From CAZJQD01 sp964548165 [NCBI: uncultured bacterium] (GTDB taxonomy: Bacteria; UBA8481): a stretch of DNA of 9,191 bases. A program made the translations under genes and the position numbers. The notes below the pieces were generated by a model. The model saw nothing but the letters and a program-made list of their open reading frames with translations. It made no database searches and was not told the origin of the DNA. Positions 1-6,111 of this stretch are shown piece by piece. The stretch spans positions 1 to 9,191 of the forward strand of contig CAZJQD010000079.1 of assembly GCA_964548165.1 (NCBI GenBank), read 5' to 3'. Numbering within the stretch: the first letter of the stretch is position 1; the number at the start of each line of letters is the position of its first letter.

Positions 1-59
1 AATTCCTGGGCACAGCTCGCCCCGGCAAAGCCTCCGCCCAGGATGACAATGCGCGTCAT
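1..59 (-). CDS. FAD/NAD(P)-dependent oxidoreductase, N-terminal fragment (cut by window edge)
   Basis: Only the first 19 codons are present, reading MTRIVILGGGFAGASCAQE. A hydrophobic beta strand (RIVIL) runs into GGGFAG, a GxGxxG dinucleotide-binding loop at residues 8-13. This is the usual opening of the FAD-binding domain in the pyridine nucleotide-disulfide oxidoreductase superfamily. The GGGFAG form is common in type II NADH dehydrogenases and sulfide:quinone reductase relatives, but 19 residues cannot decide the substrate. The ATG is well supported: an AGGAGG Shine-Dalgarno (minus strand, 73-68) lies 8 nt upstream. The gene starts 15 nt after the recombinase stop, so it is probably the third gene of the MBL hydrolase-recombinase operon. 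The function beyond 'flavin/NAD oxidoreductase' is inference. Confidence 0.65.
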   Translation of the reverse strand, partial: MTRIVILGGGFAGASCAQE

Positions 60-67
60 CGGCTCGT

Positions 68-73
68 CCTCCT
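68..73 (-). promoter_or_regulatory. Shine-Dalgarno site of the oxidoreductase gene
   Basis: AGGAGG on the minus strand, 8 nt before the ATG at 59-57. It lies just downstream of the recombinase stop codon (77-75), so the oxidoreductase can start translation independently although it is probably co-transcribed with the recombinase. Confidence 0.6.
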
Positions 74-74
74 C

Positions 75-1100
75 TCAACCACGGGGGTGGAACTTCCGGT
101 GAACCTGCTTCAGGCGCTCGGCGGAGACGGACGTGTAGATCTGCGTCGTCGCGATGTCGGCGTGGCCCAGCATCTCCTGGACGGTCCTGAGGTCGACGTC
201 GCCCTCCACGAGGTGCGTGGCAAAGGCGTGGCGGAAGGTATGGGGAGACATCCTTACGCCCGCCATCCTCGCGACCCGCTTCACCATCAGCCAGACCGCC
301 TGGCGCGTCAGGGGACCGCCCCGCGCGTTCAGAAACAGGACCCCGGGATCCGGGCGCGACGAGAGGTGAAGCGGGCGGACCTCGGAGAGATACCGCCCCA
401 TCCACGCGATCGAGGTTCGGCCGAGAGGGACCATGCGCTCCTTGTTGCCCTTCCCCTTCACGCGCACCATCTGCTCGGTGAAGGAGAGATCTCCTGGCCT
501 GAGGCCAATCACCTCCGAGACCCGGAGCCCCGAGCCGTAGAGGGCCTCCAGGATGGCGCGGTCGCGAACCTCCGCCGGGGTCGCGCCCTTGACGCTCTCC
601 AGGAGGCGACGCGCCGTCTCGGCGCCGACGGCCTTGGGAAGCGGTCGGCCGATGCGCGGTCCCTCGACGTCCTCCGTCGGGTCCACCGCCATCCCCTCCT
701 CCGCCACCACGAACTTGAAGAACGTCTTGAGGCTGGAGAGCGCGCGGGCGACGGAACGCGGCCGAAGGCCCTCGCTCGAGAGATCGGCGACGAGGTCGTG
801 CACGTCGCGGCGCGTGACAGCCGAAGGAGCGCGGAGTCGACGCGCCAGGAAGAAGGAAGCGGCGCGATCGAGGTCATGAGCATAGGAGCTCACCGTGTTC
901 GGCGAGAGAGCGCGCTCGGCGCTGAGATGCCCGCGAAACGCGTCGAGCGATCGCGTCCAGGCGCTGGGTTCGGTCGGCGAGGCGTTCCCGCCCGCTGGAC
1001 CTCTCGCCGCCGGAACACCCGGTGATGGAACCCCGGCCGCACGCGCCGCGGCCGATGGAACCCCGGCATCGGACCGGCGAGCCCGAGCGCGCGGCTTCAT
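75..1100 (-). CDS. xerD: XerC/XerD-type tyrosine recombinase
   Basis: A 341-residue site-specific tyrosine recombinase. Xer proteins resolve chromosome dimers at dif with FtsK. An N-terminal SAM-like core-binding domain covers about residues 46-135 (it includes LSPNTVSSYAHDL) and the catalytic domain about 155-335. The complete active site is visible: R193 in GSGLRVSE, K217 in KGKGNKER, H287 and R290 in SPHTFRH, H313 in LGHAD, and nucleophile Y322 in TQIYTSVS. All spacings agree with E. coli XerD. The first ~45 residues are an Ala/Pro/Gly/Arg-rich extension beyond the usual ~300-residue family length and contain a GVP repeat. The start is still credible because its ATG overlaps the upstream MBL gene's stop (ATGA), implying translational coupling; no Shine-Dalgarno is seen. 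XerC versus XerD cannot be settled by eye, and an accessory integrase is less likely because no mobile-element genes are nearby. Confidence 0.93.
   Translation of the reverse strand: MKPRARARRSDAGVPSAAARAAGVPSPGVPAARGPAGGNASPTEPSAWTRSLDAFRGHLSAERALSPNTVSSYAHDLDRAASFFLARRLRAPSAVTRRDVHDLVADLSSEGLRPRSVARALSSLKTFFKFVVAEEGMAVDPTEDVEGPRIGRPLPKAVGAETARRLLESVKGATPAEVRDRAILEALYGSGLRVSEVIGLRPGDLSFTEQMVRVKGKGNKERMVPLGRTSIAWMGRYLSEVRPLHLSSRPDPGVLFLNARGGPLTRQAVWLMVKRVARMAGVRMSPHTFRHAFATHLVEGDVDLRTVQEMLGHADIATTQIYTSVSAERLKQVHRKFHPRG
1024..1067. repeat. Short direct repeat in the recombinase N-terminal extension
   Basis: The 14-mer GATGGAACCCCGGC occurs at 1024-1037 and again at 1054-1067, a 30-nt period (10 codons). 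A decayed third copy (GGAACACCCGG) lies near 1012-1022. On the coding (minus) strand the repeats encode the GVP motifs of residues 13-30. This looks like local duplication that lengthened a disordered N-terminus; no independent function is claimed. Confidence 0.6.
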
Positions 1101-1726
1101 GCCAGGAAGGGATTGTACCGGCGTTCCGTTCCCACCGAGGTCTCGGGGCCATGGCCCGAGTGGATGGTCGTCTCGTCCGGCAGGGTCAGGAGTTCGCGCC
1201 GGATGGCCGCAACCAACTGCTCGTGGGAGCCCCCGGGAAAATCCGTGCGCCCGATGGAACCGGCGAAGAGGGCGTCGCCCGCGATCACGAACGGGCCGCC
1301 GCCGGGCCGCGCGCCCACCCAGGAGAGATGCCCGACGGAATGGCCCGCCGTGTCTCGCGCCGTCAGCGTCACGCCCCCGACGACGACCGTATCGCCGGCG
1401 CGCGCCGTCCGCTCCGCCGCCCGCTGCGTCTGCGGCTCGCCGAAGTAGGAGGTCAGGTTGATGCGCGGATCGGTCAGGCCGTCCGCCTCCCCCGCCGGCG
1501 CTATGAGCGCCGCCCCGGTCGCATCCCTGAGGTCATCGGCGCCCGCGATGTGATCCCAGTGGGTGTGCGTCAGGACGATCGCGAGGACGCGACGCCCGGC
1601 GATCCGGGGCACGAGCACGCGCGCCGGGGCTCCCGGATCGAAGACCAGGCACTCCTGGTCGTCGCCGACGATCCACGTGTTCTCATCGAACTCGCCCCAC
1701 GGCACACCCTCGATCCGAAACGCCAT
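1097..1726 (-). CDS. MBL-fold metallo-hydrolase (glyoxalase II-like)
   Basis: A 209-residue metallo-beta-lactamase-fold hydrolase. The metal-binding signature is complete: THTHWDH supplies H54, H56, D58 and H59; TAGHS supplies H129; GDALF supplies the bridging D151; SGHGP supplies H192. A glyoxalase II-like segment, GDALFAGSIGRTDFPGGS, follows the bridging Asp. Length and layout fit the short hydroxyacylglutathione hydrolase-like family, whose members cleave thioesters such as S-lactoylglutathione or act on related substrates. The C-terminal substrate-binding helices of classical GloB are absent, so the true substrate is unknown. It is probably cytosolic, with no signal peptide. The stop codon overlaps the recombinase start (ATGA). 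A -10-like TACAAT lies only 6 nt before the ATG with no usable leader, so the message may be leaderless. Confidence 0.92.
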   Translation of the reverse strand: MAFRIEGVPWGEFDENTWIVGDDQECLVFDPGAPARVLVPRIAGRRVLAIVLTHTHWDHIAGADDLRDATGAALIAPAGEADGLTDPRINLTSYFGEPQTQRAAERTARAGDTVVVGGVTLTARDTAGHSVGHLSWVGARPGGGPFVIAGDALFAGSIGRTDFPGGSHEQLVAAIRRELLTLPDETTIHSGHGPETSVGTERRYNPFLA

Positions 1727-1732
1727 GCCTCG

Positions 1733-1761
1733 ATTGTACCCCCCGAAGAGGCATCGGTCAT
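1733..1761 (-). promoter_or_regulatory. Candidate promoter giving a leaderless MBL hydrolase mRNA
   Basis: On the minus strand, ATGACC (1761-1756, 4 of 6 matches to TTGACA) is separated by 17 bp from TACAAT (1738-1733, 5 of 6 matches to TATAAT). Transcription would start about 7 nt later, at or beside the A of the MBL ATG (1726). The -35 region overlaps a 7-bp tandem repeat, CATCGGT CATCGGT, at 1752-1765. This is inferred from spacing and consensus only. Confidence 0.4.
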
Positions 1762-1802
1762 CGGTTAGAGGCGGGTGTGCGGGAACGCGCGGAGCGACGG
1801 GG

Positions 1803-2483
1803 TCACTGGCGCACCCCCTGGCAGAGCCAGACCTCCACGGGCGCGAATCCGGGCAGGCGACTCAGGATGGCACCCACCAGGTGGGACCAGCGAAAGCCGG
1901 TGCCCGGGTCGACCGCTGGTCTTGGCACCCGCCGCCGTTCGAGGGGCGTCCAGGCGACCCGGGCCAGGTCTTGCCTCCAGCCCCACGGCGTCCTGGCCGT
2001 GTAACGGATGAAGCGCGCGGAGCGCCAGCGCCACGCCTTCCAGCAAACGACCGGATTCACGCGGTTACGGAAATCGACGATGAGCCTGGTGGTGACGCGC
2101 CCAATCTCCTCGAGAACGGGCACGGGATCGGCATGGTTGTGGACGACATTGGCCGCGATGACCACGCCCAGGGATCGGGGCCGGAAGGGCAGCGCGAGCG
2201 CGGAGGCCAGGACCAGGCGGGCGGACGGCAGGCGCGCCCGGGCTTCCCTGAGCATGCCCTCCGAGAAGTCGACACCGATGGCGCCGCGCGGCAGGTTGGC
2301 CAGGAGCCGCCCATTGCCGCACCCGACCTCCAGTACCGGGCCCAGGTCGGCGCCAGGACCACTTCCTACTGCGGTGAGCGCGCGCGCCATCCCCGCGGCC
2401 GCGATCCGCGTCTCCTCCTCGATCGTCCACGACTCCCCGTATGTCGCGGCCACTCTGTTGAAAAAGACCGGCGTCGCTTCCAT
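1803..2483 (-). CDS. Class I SAM-dependent methyltransferase
   Basis: A 226-residue protein with the Methyltransf_11/25-type Rossmann fold. Motif I is VLEVGCGNGRL (residues 50-60), the SAM-binding glycine loop. Motif II is GVDFSEGML (70-78), where D72 should hold the ribose hydroxyls of SAM. ASALALPF (93-100) is the usual adenine-contact region, and a hydrophobic strand, VVIAANVVHN (107-116), follows. The N-terminus (VFFNRVAATYGESW) resembles the F-x-x-x-A-x-x-Y opening of small-molecule or quinone methyltransferases. The Trp/Arg-rich C-terminal third (about 148-185) probably forms the acceptor pocket; I do not recognise its substrate. The ATG at 2483 is fixed by an in-frame TGA four to six nt upstream, though its Shine-Dalgarno is poor (GTGAG), so a later start is possible. 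The MBL gene follows after 76 nt. The gene is divergent from the PII cluster. Confidence 0.88.
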   Translation of the reverse strand: MEATPVFFNRVAATYGESWTIEEETRIAAAGMARALTAVGSGPGADLGPVLEVGCGNGRLLANLPRGAIGVDFSEGMLREARARLPSARLVLASALALPFRPRSLGVVIAANVVHNHADPVPVLEEIGRVTTRLIVDFRNRVNPVVCWKAWRWRSARFIRYTARTPWGWRQDLARVAWTPLERRRVPRPAVDPGTGFRWSHLVGAILSRLPGFAPVEVWLCQGVRQ

Positions 2484-2510
2484 TACTCACGACCGTCCCG
2501 GCAACCCTCA

Positions 2511-2539
2511 CGACTGCCCCGGCCAAGCCGGAACAGTCG
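2511..2539. repeat. Inverted repeat / hairpin 1 in the divergent spacer
   Basis: CGACTG (2511-2516) pairs with CAGTCG (2534-2539). Inside this, CCGGC (2519-2523) pairs with GCCGG (2527-2531) around a CAA loop, separated from the outer stem by a symmetric 2x2 internal loop. That is 11 base pairs in 29 nt. There is no T-run on either side, so a simple terminator is unlikely. It would sit in the methyltransferase 5' leader. Confidence 0.6.
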
Positions 2540-2558
2540 CGTGGCCGGCCCAGAGCGC

Positions 2559-2609
2559 CGCAACGATCGCCGCACGGCTTGCTCCCCTCCGGGAGCGCCG
2601 ATCGTTGCG
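2559..2609. repeat. Nested inverted repeat / hairpin 2 in the divergent spacer
   Basis: A perfect 11-bp outer repeat, CGCAACGATCG (2559-2569) with CGATCGTTGCG (2599-2609), encloses a second perfect 6-bp stem, GCTCCC (2581-2586) with GGGAGC (2591-2596), around a 4-nt loop. The two stems are joined by asymmetric strands of 11 nt and 2 nt. CTTGCTC (2578-2584) can alternatively pair with GAGCAAG (2617-2623), so two mutually exclusive folds are possible. It could be a cruciform, a repeat-element copy, a regulator site or a structured leader; no identity is assigned. Confidence 0.65.
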
Positions 2610-2661
2610 CGGAGGCGAGCAAGGCGTGGGGGACGCATAGACAGCTCCCCTCTCGGACTCC

Positions 2662-2673
2662 CAGGCGCGCCTG
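2662..2673. promoter_or_regulatory. 12-bp perfect palindrome, possible dimeric-regulator site
   Basis: CAGGCGCGCCTG is fully self-complementary. A flanking pair, GACAG (2640-2644) and CTGTC (2671-2675), competes with it. In GC-rich DNA such palindromes can arise by chance, so an operator role is only a suggestion from its position between divergent genes. Confidence 0.25.
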
Positions 2674-2777
2674 TCCCCCTATCGCTCCTGACTTCAACGG
2701 CCATTTTCAAGACCACCTGAGTAGTTACGGGGCACGACAGTAAGATACAGGCTTCAAGGGATGGTGGCGAGACGCCG

Positions 2778-2987
2778 ATGGTCTACTGTATGAGCAAACT
2801 CATCGATCGGCTCCAGGCCCTCAATCGTTCCGCCAACGGTCGGCCCGCTCGCATCGCCACCGGCCGGCTGTCGGCGCCGCACTCGGCCTCCAGCCTGCCC
2901 ATCGCCTTCGCCCCGCTCCACCCGCGACCGCGGCGAACCGCCCGCGACGCCGGTCGCCTCAACCTGCGCCGTCTCGCCGCGAAGTAG
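2778..2987 (+). CDS. Small basic hypothetical protein directly upstream of PII
   Basis: A 69-codon ORF that I do not recognise. It opens MVYCMSKLIDRLQALNRSA, which could form a short amphipathic helix, continues through an Ala/Ser/Pro-rich stretch, and ends in a strongly basic tail with RPRR and LRR. I count 14 Arg/Lys against 2 acidic residues. Third codon positions are about 85% G/C, as in the neighbouring genes, which argues for coding. Start choices are ATG 2778 or ATG 2790 (MSKLIDRL...), both with weak Shine-Dalgarno sites. Its TAG stop is in the same frame as PII and is followed after 3 nt by the PII GTG start, so the two genes could be translationally coupled. It might also be a decayed gene remnant or a chance ORF. 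Confidence 0.42.
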   Translation: MVYCMSKLIDRLQALNRSANGRPARIATGRLSAPHSASSLPIAFAPLHPRPRRTARDAGRLNLRRLAAK

Positions 2988-3335
<348 letters not shown>

Positions 3336-3358
3336 ACCTCCCCGAGTTCATCCGGGCG

Positions 3359-3367
3359 TGCTACACT
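3359..3367 (+). promoter_or_regulatory. Extended -10 promoter candidate for the HAMP-GAF sensor gene
   Basis: TGCTACACT matches an extended -10 element (TGN followed by TACACT, 4 of 6 to TATAAT). No good -35 lies 16-18 bp upstream. Transcription would begin near 3374, giving a ~40-nt leader. The same arrangement (TGCTATACT) occurs before the tRNA gene. It would let the sensor/FapA pair be transcribed apart from PII. Confidence 0.4.
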
Positions 3368-3375
3368 GCGGCGAA

Positions 3376-3390
3376 CCGCCGGGGGGGCGG
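3376..3390 (+). repeat. Small hairpin between PII and the sensor gene
   Basis: CCGCC (3376-3380) pairs with GGCGG (3386-3390) around a five-G loop. There is no T-tract after it, so it is unlikely to be an efficient intrinsic terminator. It would lie in the sensor's 5' leader if the promoter at 3359-3367 is used. Confidence 0.3.
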
Positions 3391-3412
3391 ATCGCGAAAG
3401 GCAGGTCACAGC

Positions 3413-4930
3413 ATGGGTAATTCAGTCGCCGGAAAGATCGCGCTCGGAGCCATGCTCCTCGTCATCGCCACCGTCACCGCGACCGGGTACGCCGCCATTG
3501 CTCAGCAGACGGCGGCGCTGGAGCGCGCGGAGAAGACGACGGCGGACCTCCTCGCCACCGCCATCGTGGTCACCTCGTCGTCCGACATCCTCCGCGACGA
3601 CATCGCCAACCTCTCGCAGACGGTAAGGCGGCTCCAGGAGAACAACCCCTCGCTCCTCTCCATCGTCATCCGTGGAACGGATGGCGCCGTCAAGGCCGCC
3701 CATCCCGCTCATCCCGAGGACGTCGCTCCCGGCATGAACGTCGTGCGCCCCATCGCCATCTACAGCCAGAACTACGGCCAGCTCGAGCTCGTCTTCAACA
3801 CGGCCGAGCGCGACCGGGCCAGGGCGGACATCCTCAACACCACCGTCTCGGTCACCGCCGTGCTCCTCATCATCAGCCTCGTCGGCGCGCTCCTCTGGGC
3901 CGCCTACTTCGCCCGGCCCATCGTTACGCTGGCGGACGCCGCCGACCGCGTCGCCTCCGGCGACCTCTCCACCCGCGTCTCCGTGGGTCGCCGCGACGAG
4001 ATCGGGCGACTCGGCGAGCGCTTCAACGGCATGGTCGAGAACCTCGAGAAGGCCCGCGCCGACCTCGAGCGGACGCTCAATGAGCTCTCCACGCTCTACA
4101 GCGTCTCCCGGATCATCAACAGCACCTCCAACCGCGAAGAGATCCTCAAGCTCAATATCGAGACCCTCGCCACCGGGTTCGGCTTCTCCGAGGTCGCGAT
4201 CCTCCTCGAGACGGATCGCCGCTGGAAGCTCGCCGCCCTCCGTAGCGACGGAACGACCTCGTCGCGGTCGGAGGCCGTGGATGCGCTCGATGCCCTCGGC
4301 CTCCAGGAAGCGGCCCAGGCCGATGGCGCCACGCCCGTCTCTGCCGTCAACCTGCCGGCCTCGTGGCGCTTCTCCCCGGACTGCCCCGCCTATGCCGTCC
4401 CGCTGCGATCGGGATCCAACCTGGTGGGACTCTTGGTCGCCGGCGGAAAGGCCGCCCGCGATGACGATGCCACGAAGGTTCTCGGGGTTGTAGCCTCCCA
4501 GATCGCGCCGCCCATCCTCATCAGCCTGATGAGCGACCGGGAACAGCAGAGACTGAACAACCCGTTCAGCTTCATCTACAGCCGCCTCGACGCGAGCCTG
4601 GCTCGGACCGCGGGCTTCGGCGTCGGCCTGGCCCTGCTCTCCTTCCGGTTCAACCGGTCCCTCTGGAATGCGAACCCGACGGCGGCGGAACGGCGGTTCG
4701 AGGATGTCATCGCCGCCCTCAAGATCCGCGTCGCCGACGCCGAGCTCATCGTCCGCTACGGTCTCGATCGCGTGCTGGTCATAGTCCCGGGATGGTCCAA
4801 GTCCGACGCCCGCCAGGCGCTCATGACGCTCGATCTCCCCGACATCGACGAGCTCTCCTCGGGCATGGTCGCGTCTCCCGACGACGGGCTGAGCGCCCAC
4901 GAACTCCTCGCCGCGCTGGAGCGCGGCTGA
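3413..4930 (+). CDS. Membrane HAMP-GAF signalling protein with degenerate GGDEF-like C-terminus
   Basis: A 505-residue inner-membrane sensor. TM1 is at about 7-29, followed by an extracytoplasmic sensing segment of roughly 30-142 and TM2 at about 143-167. HAMP covers 165-217 (ARPIVTLADAADRVASGDLS, then RRDEIGRLGERFNGMV). A short coiled linker, LEKARADLERTLNELSTLYS, leads into a GAF domain at about 229-375. The last ~125 residues follow the GGDEF fold: DAELIVRYGLDRVLVIVPG (442-460) matches the usual DxxxRYGGDEFxxxxPG hairpin, and SSGMVASPDDGLSAHELLAALER resembles the 'SIGVA..P.DG...ELL..AD' end. The GGDEF motif itself reads GLDRV (450-454), so diguanylate cyclase activity is very unlikely. No histidine-kinase or receiver domain is present. 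ATG 3413 is preceded by an AGG-rich site. The FapA gene follows after 7 nt. The GGDEF relationship is my reading of motif order, not a search result. Confidence 0.85.
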   Translation: MGNSVAGKIALGAMLLVIATVTATGYAAIAQQTAALERAEKTTADLLATAIVVTSSSDILRDDIANLSQTVRRLQENNPSLLSIVIRGTDGAVKAAHPAHPEDVAPGMNVVRPIAIYSQNYGQLELVFNTAERDRARADILNTTVSVTAVLLIISLVGALLWAAYFARPIVTLADAADRVASGDLSTRVSVGRRDEIGRLGERFNGMVENLEKARADLERTLNELSTLYSVSRIINSTSNREEILKLNIETLATGFGFSEVAILLETDRRWKLAALRSDGTTSSRSEAVDALDALGLQEAAQADGATPVSAVNLPASWRFSPDCPAYAVPLRSGSNLVGLLVAGGKAARDDDATKVLGVVASQIAPPILISLMSDREQQRLNNPFSFIYSRLDASLARTAGFGVGLALLSFRFNRSLWNANPTAAERRFEDVIAALKIRVADAELIVRYGLDRVLVIVPGWSKSDARQALMTLDLPDIDELSSGMVASPDDGLSAHELLAALERG

Positions 4931-4937
4931 CCCGGGC

Positions 4938-6071
4938 GTGACGACCCGCTTTCCGCTCGCCGCCTTCCAGGCCGGGATGGAGCTCGCGGTGGGGATCTGC
5001 CACGAGGGCGGAGTCCTCCTGCCGGCCGGCGCCACCGTCTCCGAGCGCCATCTCAAGCAGCTCCGGGACTGGGGCATCACCGAGGTCGAACCGGAGAGGC
5101 CCGTCTCGGGACTCAGCGAGATCATCCGGGGCGCCGCGGAGGTCGTCGACCTCCAGGCGCTGGGCATGGAGAAGGCGCCACCGAAGTGGCGGCCCCCGGG
5201 CCAGGACGCGGCCGATGGGAAGACCTTCATCGTGACCGAGCCGATCACGTACATCGAGGACATCGTGCGCTTCGACCGGCCCACGGTCATCCAGGGCAGC
5301 ATCGGCGCGCACGTGCGCATCGAGGCCGTCGACCTGCAGGTCGAGGGCGACATCGGCAAGGGCGTGAAGATCACCTCCAGGGGCGACGTCGCCGCGCGCG
5401 GCGAGATCCTCGGATCCAGCGAGCGGCCCGTCGTCCTGGAGGCCGAGCGCCTCTCGCTCCACGGCGCGCGCCACGCCCGACTGACCGCGCGCCATTCGCT
5501 CCACGCCGTCGACCTCATCCACTGCCACGCGCGAGCGGGCCAGGACATCCACGTGGTCGGCGCCGACCACGGTGTCGTCGCGGGCGAATTGGAAGCGGGT
5601 GCCTCCATCCACTGCGGCACGGTCGGCGGTGACGGCGACGAGCCCGCTGTCCTCAAGGTCACCATGATCCGCCAGAAACAGCTCTTCCAGGCCATCACCC
5701 AGCTCGAGCGCGCCCAGGTGGAGAAGACCGAGGAGATGAATCACCTTGCGAAGGTCATGGAGGTCATACGCCTCCTCGGGGAGAAGGTCGTGGCGCTCCC
5801 CCCGGAGAAGAAGCAGGAGCTCGCCCTCCAGTCCCGGCGCTACATGGAGCTCAAGACCGAGCTTGCCGACTTGAAGGACAAGCTCGACCGCGCCCTCGCG
5901 GAGACCGAGAAGGAAGTGACGACGATCGACCAGTGCCCGATCCGGATCGGCCGGCTTCAGCCCGGCATCGAGCTCGTCATCGGCGCCGCCACCCTGAAGT
6001 TGATGGCGCGCCAGAACACCACCGGCTACTACCTCAAGTCCGGCCGCATCCGCGCGCTCTCCAACATCTGA
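4938..6071 (+). CDS. FapA/DUF342 family beta-helix protein with an N-terminal 'GMxLA' module
   Basis: A 377-residue soluble protein. Residues 6-51 (PLAAFQAGMELAVGI, then LLPAGATVSERHLKQL and GITEV) resemble the short module that precedes HD-GYP and related signalling domains. Residues ~97-240 are a FapA/polymer-forming right-handed beta-helix of short V/I-rich repeats, including VIQGSIGAHVRIEAVDLQV and GDIGKGVKITSRGDVAARG; ELEAGASIHCGTVG (217-230) matches the helix-closing segment of DUF342. A long coiled coil (about 243-330) and a small C-terminal beta region (334-377) follow, as in DUF342 proteins. FapA-type proteins have been linked to flagellar assembly, but no flagellar genes are here, so the role is open. 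The GTG start is 7 nt after the sensor stop with little Shine-Dalgarno, suggesting coupled translation. Residues 175-226 are unusually His-rich. Confidence 0.8.
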   Translation: MTTRFPLAAFQAGMELAVGICHEGGVLLPAGATVSERHLKQLRDWGITEVEPERPVSGLSEIIRGAAEVVDLQALGMEKAPPKWRPPGQDAADGKTFIVTEPITYIEDIVRFDRPTVIQGSIGAHVRIEAVDLQVEGDIGKGVKITSRGDVAARGEILGSSERPVVLEAERLSLHGARHARLTARHSLHAVDLIHCHARAGQDIHVVGADHGVVAGELEAGASIHCGTVGGDGDEPAVLKVTMIRQKQLFQAITQLERAQVEKTEEMNHLAKVMEVIRLLGEKVVALPPEKKQELALQSRRYMELKTELADLKDKLDRALAETEKEVTTIDQCPIRIGRLQPGIELVIGAATLKLMARQNTTGYYLKSGRIRALSNI

Positions 6072-6111
6072 CGAGCCTCCTGAATTTCTGAATTCCCATC
6101 CGTCTCCTCCC

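Larger units (their letters stand above)
2484..2777. other. Divergent intergenic region, rich in inverted repeats
   Basis: This spacer lies between the leftward methyltransferase and the rightward small ORF/PII genes, so it should hold both promoters and both 5' leaders. It contains two strong hairpin-forming repeats and a palindrome (listed separately). The best rightward -10 candidate is TAAGAT at 2741-2746 (4 of 6), with no convincing -35. A GGGCACG at 2730-2736 resembles a sigma-54 -24 box but lacks the -12 GC. I see no protein-coding signal I would trust here on either strand. Confidence 0.6.

Noticed and set aside
2570-2600. Minus-strand CCGGAGGGGAGCAAGCC resembles the SRP RNA loop CCGGAAGGAAGCAGCC
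   Set aside because: The 5' strand is fully Watson-Crick paired (GCTCCC/GGGAGC), which removes the conserved symmetric loop. The tetraloop GGAG is not GNRA, and the whole stem is only ~51 nt. A chance resemblance is more likely.
2483-2716. 77-codon minus-strand frame in the divergent spacer
   Set aside because: No recognisable motif, no Shine-Dalgarno I trust, and it runs through the strong inverted repeats. I cannot separate it from chance.
1563-2720. 385-codon plus-strand frame across the MBL and methyltransferase genes
   Set aside because: It overlaps two minus-strand genes with intact catalytic motifs. Its translation is Arg/Pro/Gly-rich and low complexity.
2730-2744. Sigma-54-like promoter ahead of the PII cluster
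   Set aside because: GGGCACG fits the -24 element, but the -12 element reads TAAG instead of TTGC, lacking the essential GC. Attractive for a nitrogen gene but not supported.
2985-2987. Stop-codon readthrough producing an N-terminally extended PII
   Set aside because: The TAG context shows no readthrough signal I recognise, and the PII start at GTG 2991 matches the family's normal N-terminus. Coupling is the simpler explanation.
3422-5698. 758-codon open frame on the minus strand opposite the sensor and FapA genes
   Set aside because: It lies antisense to two genes with clear domain motifs. Long antisense frames are expected when third positions are GC-rich, and its translation is acidic/low-complexity with no recognisable motif.
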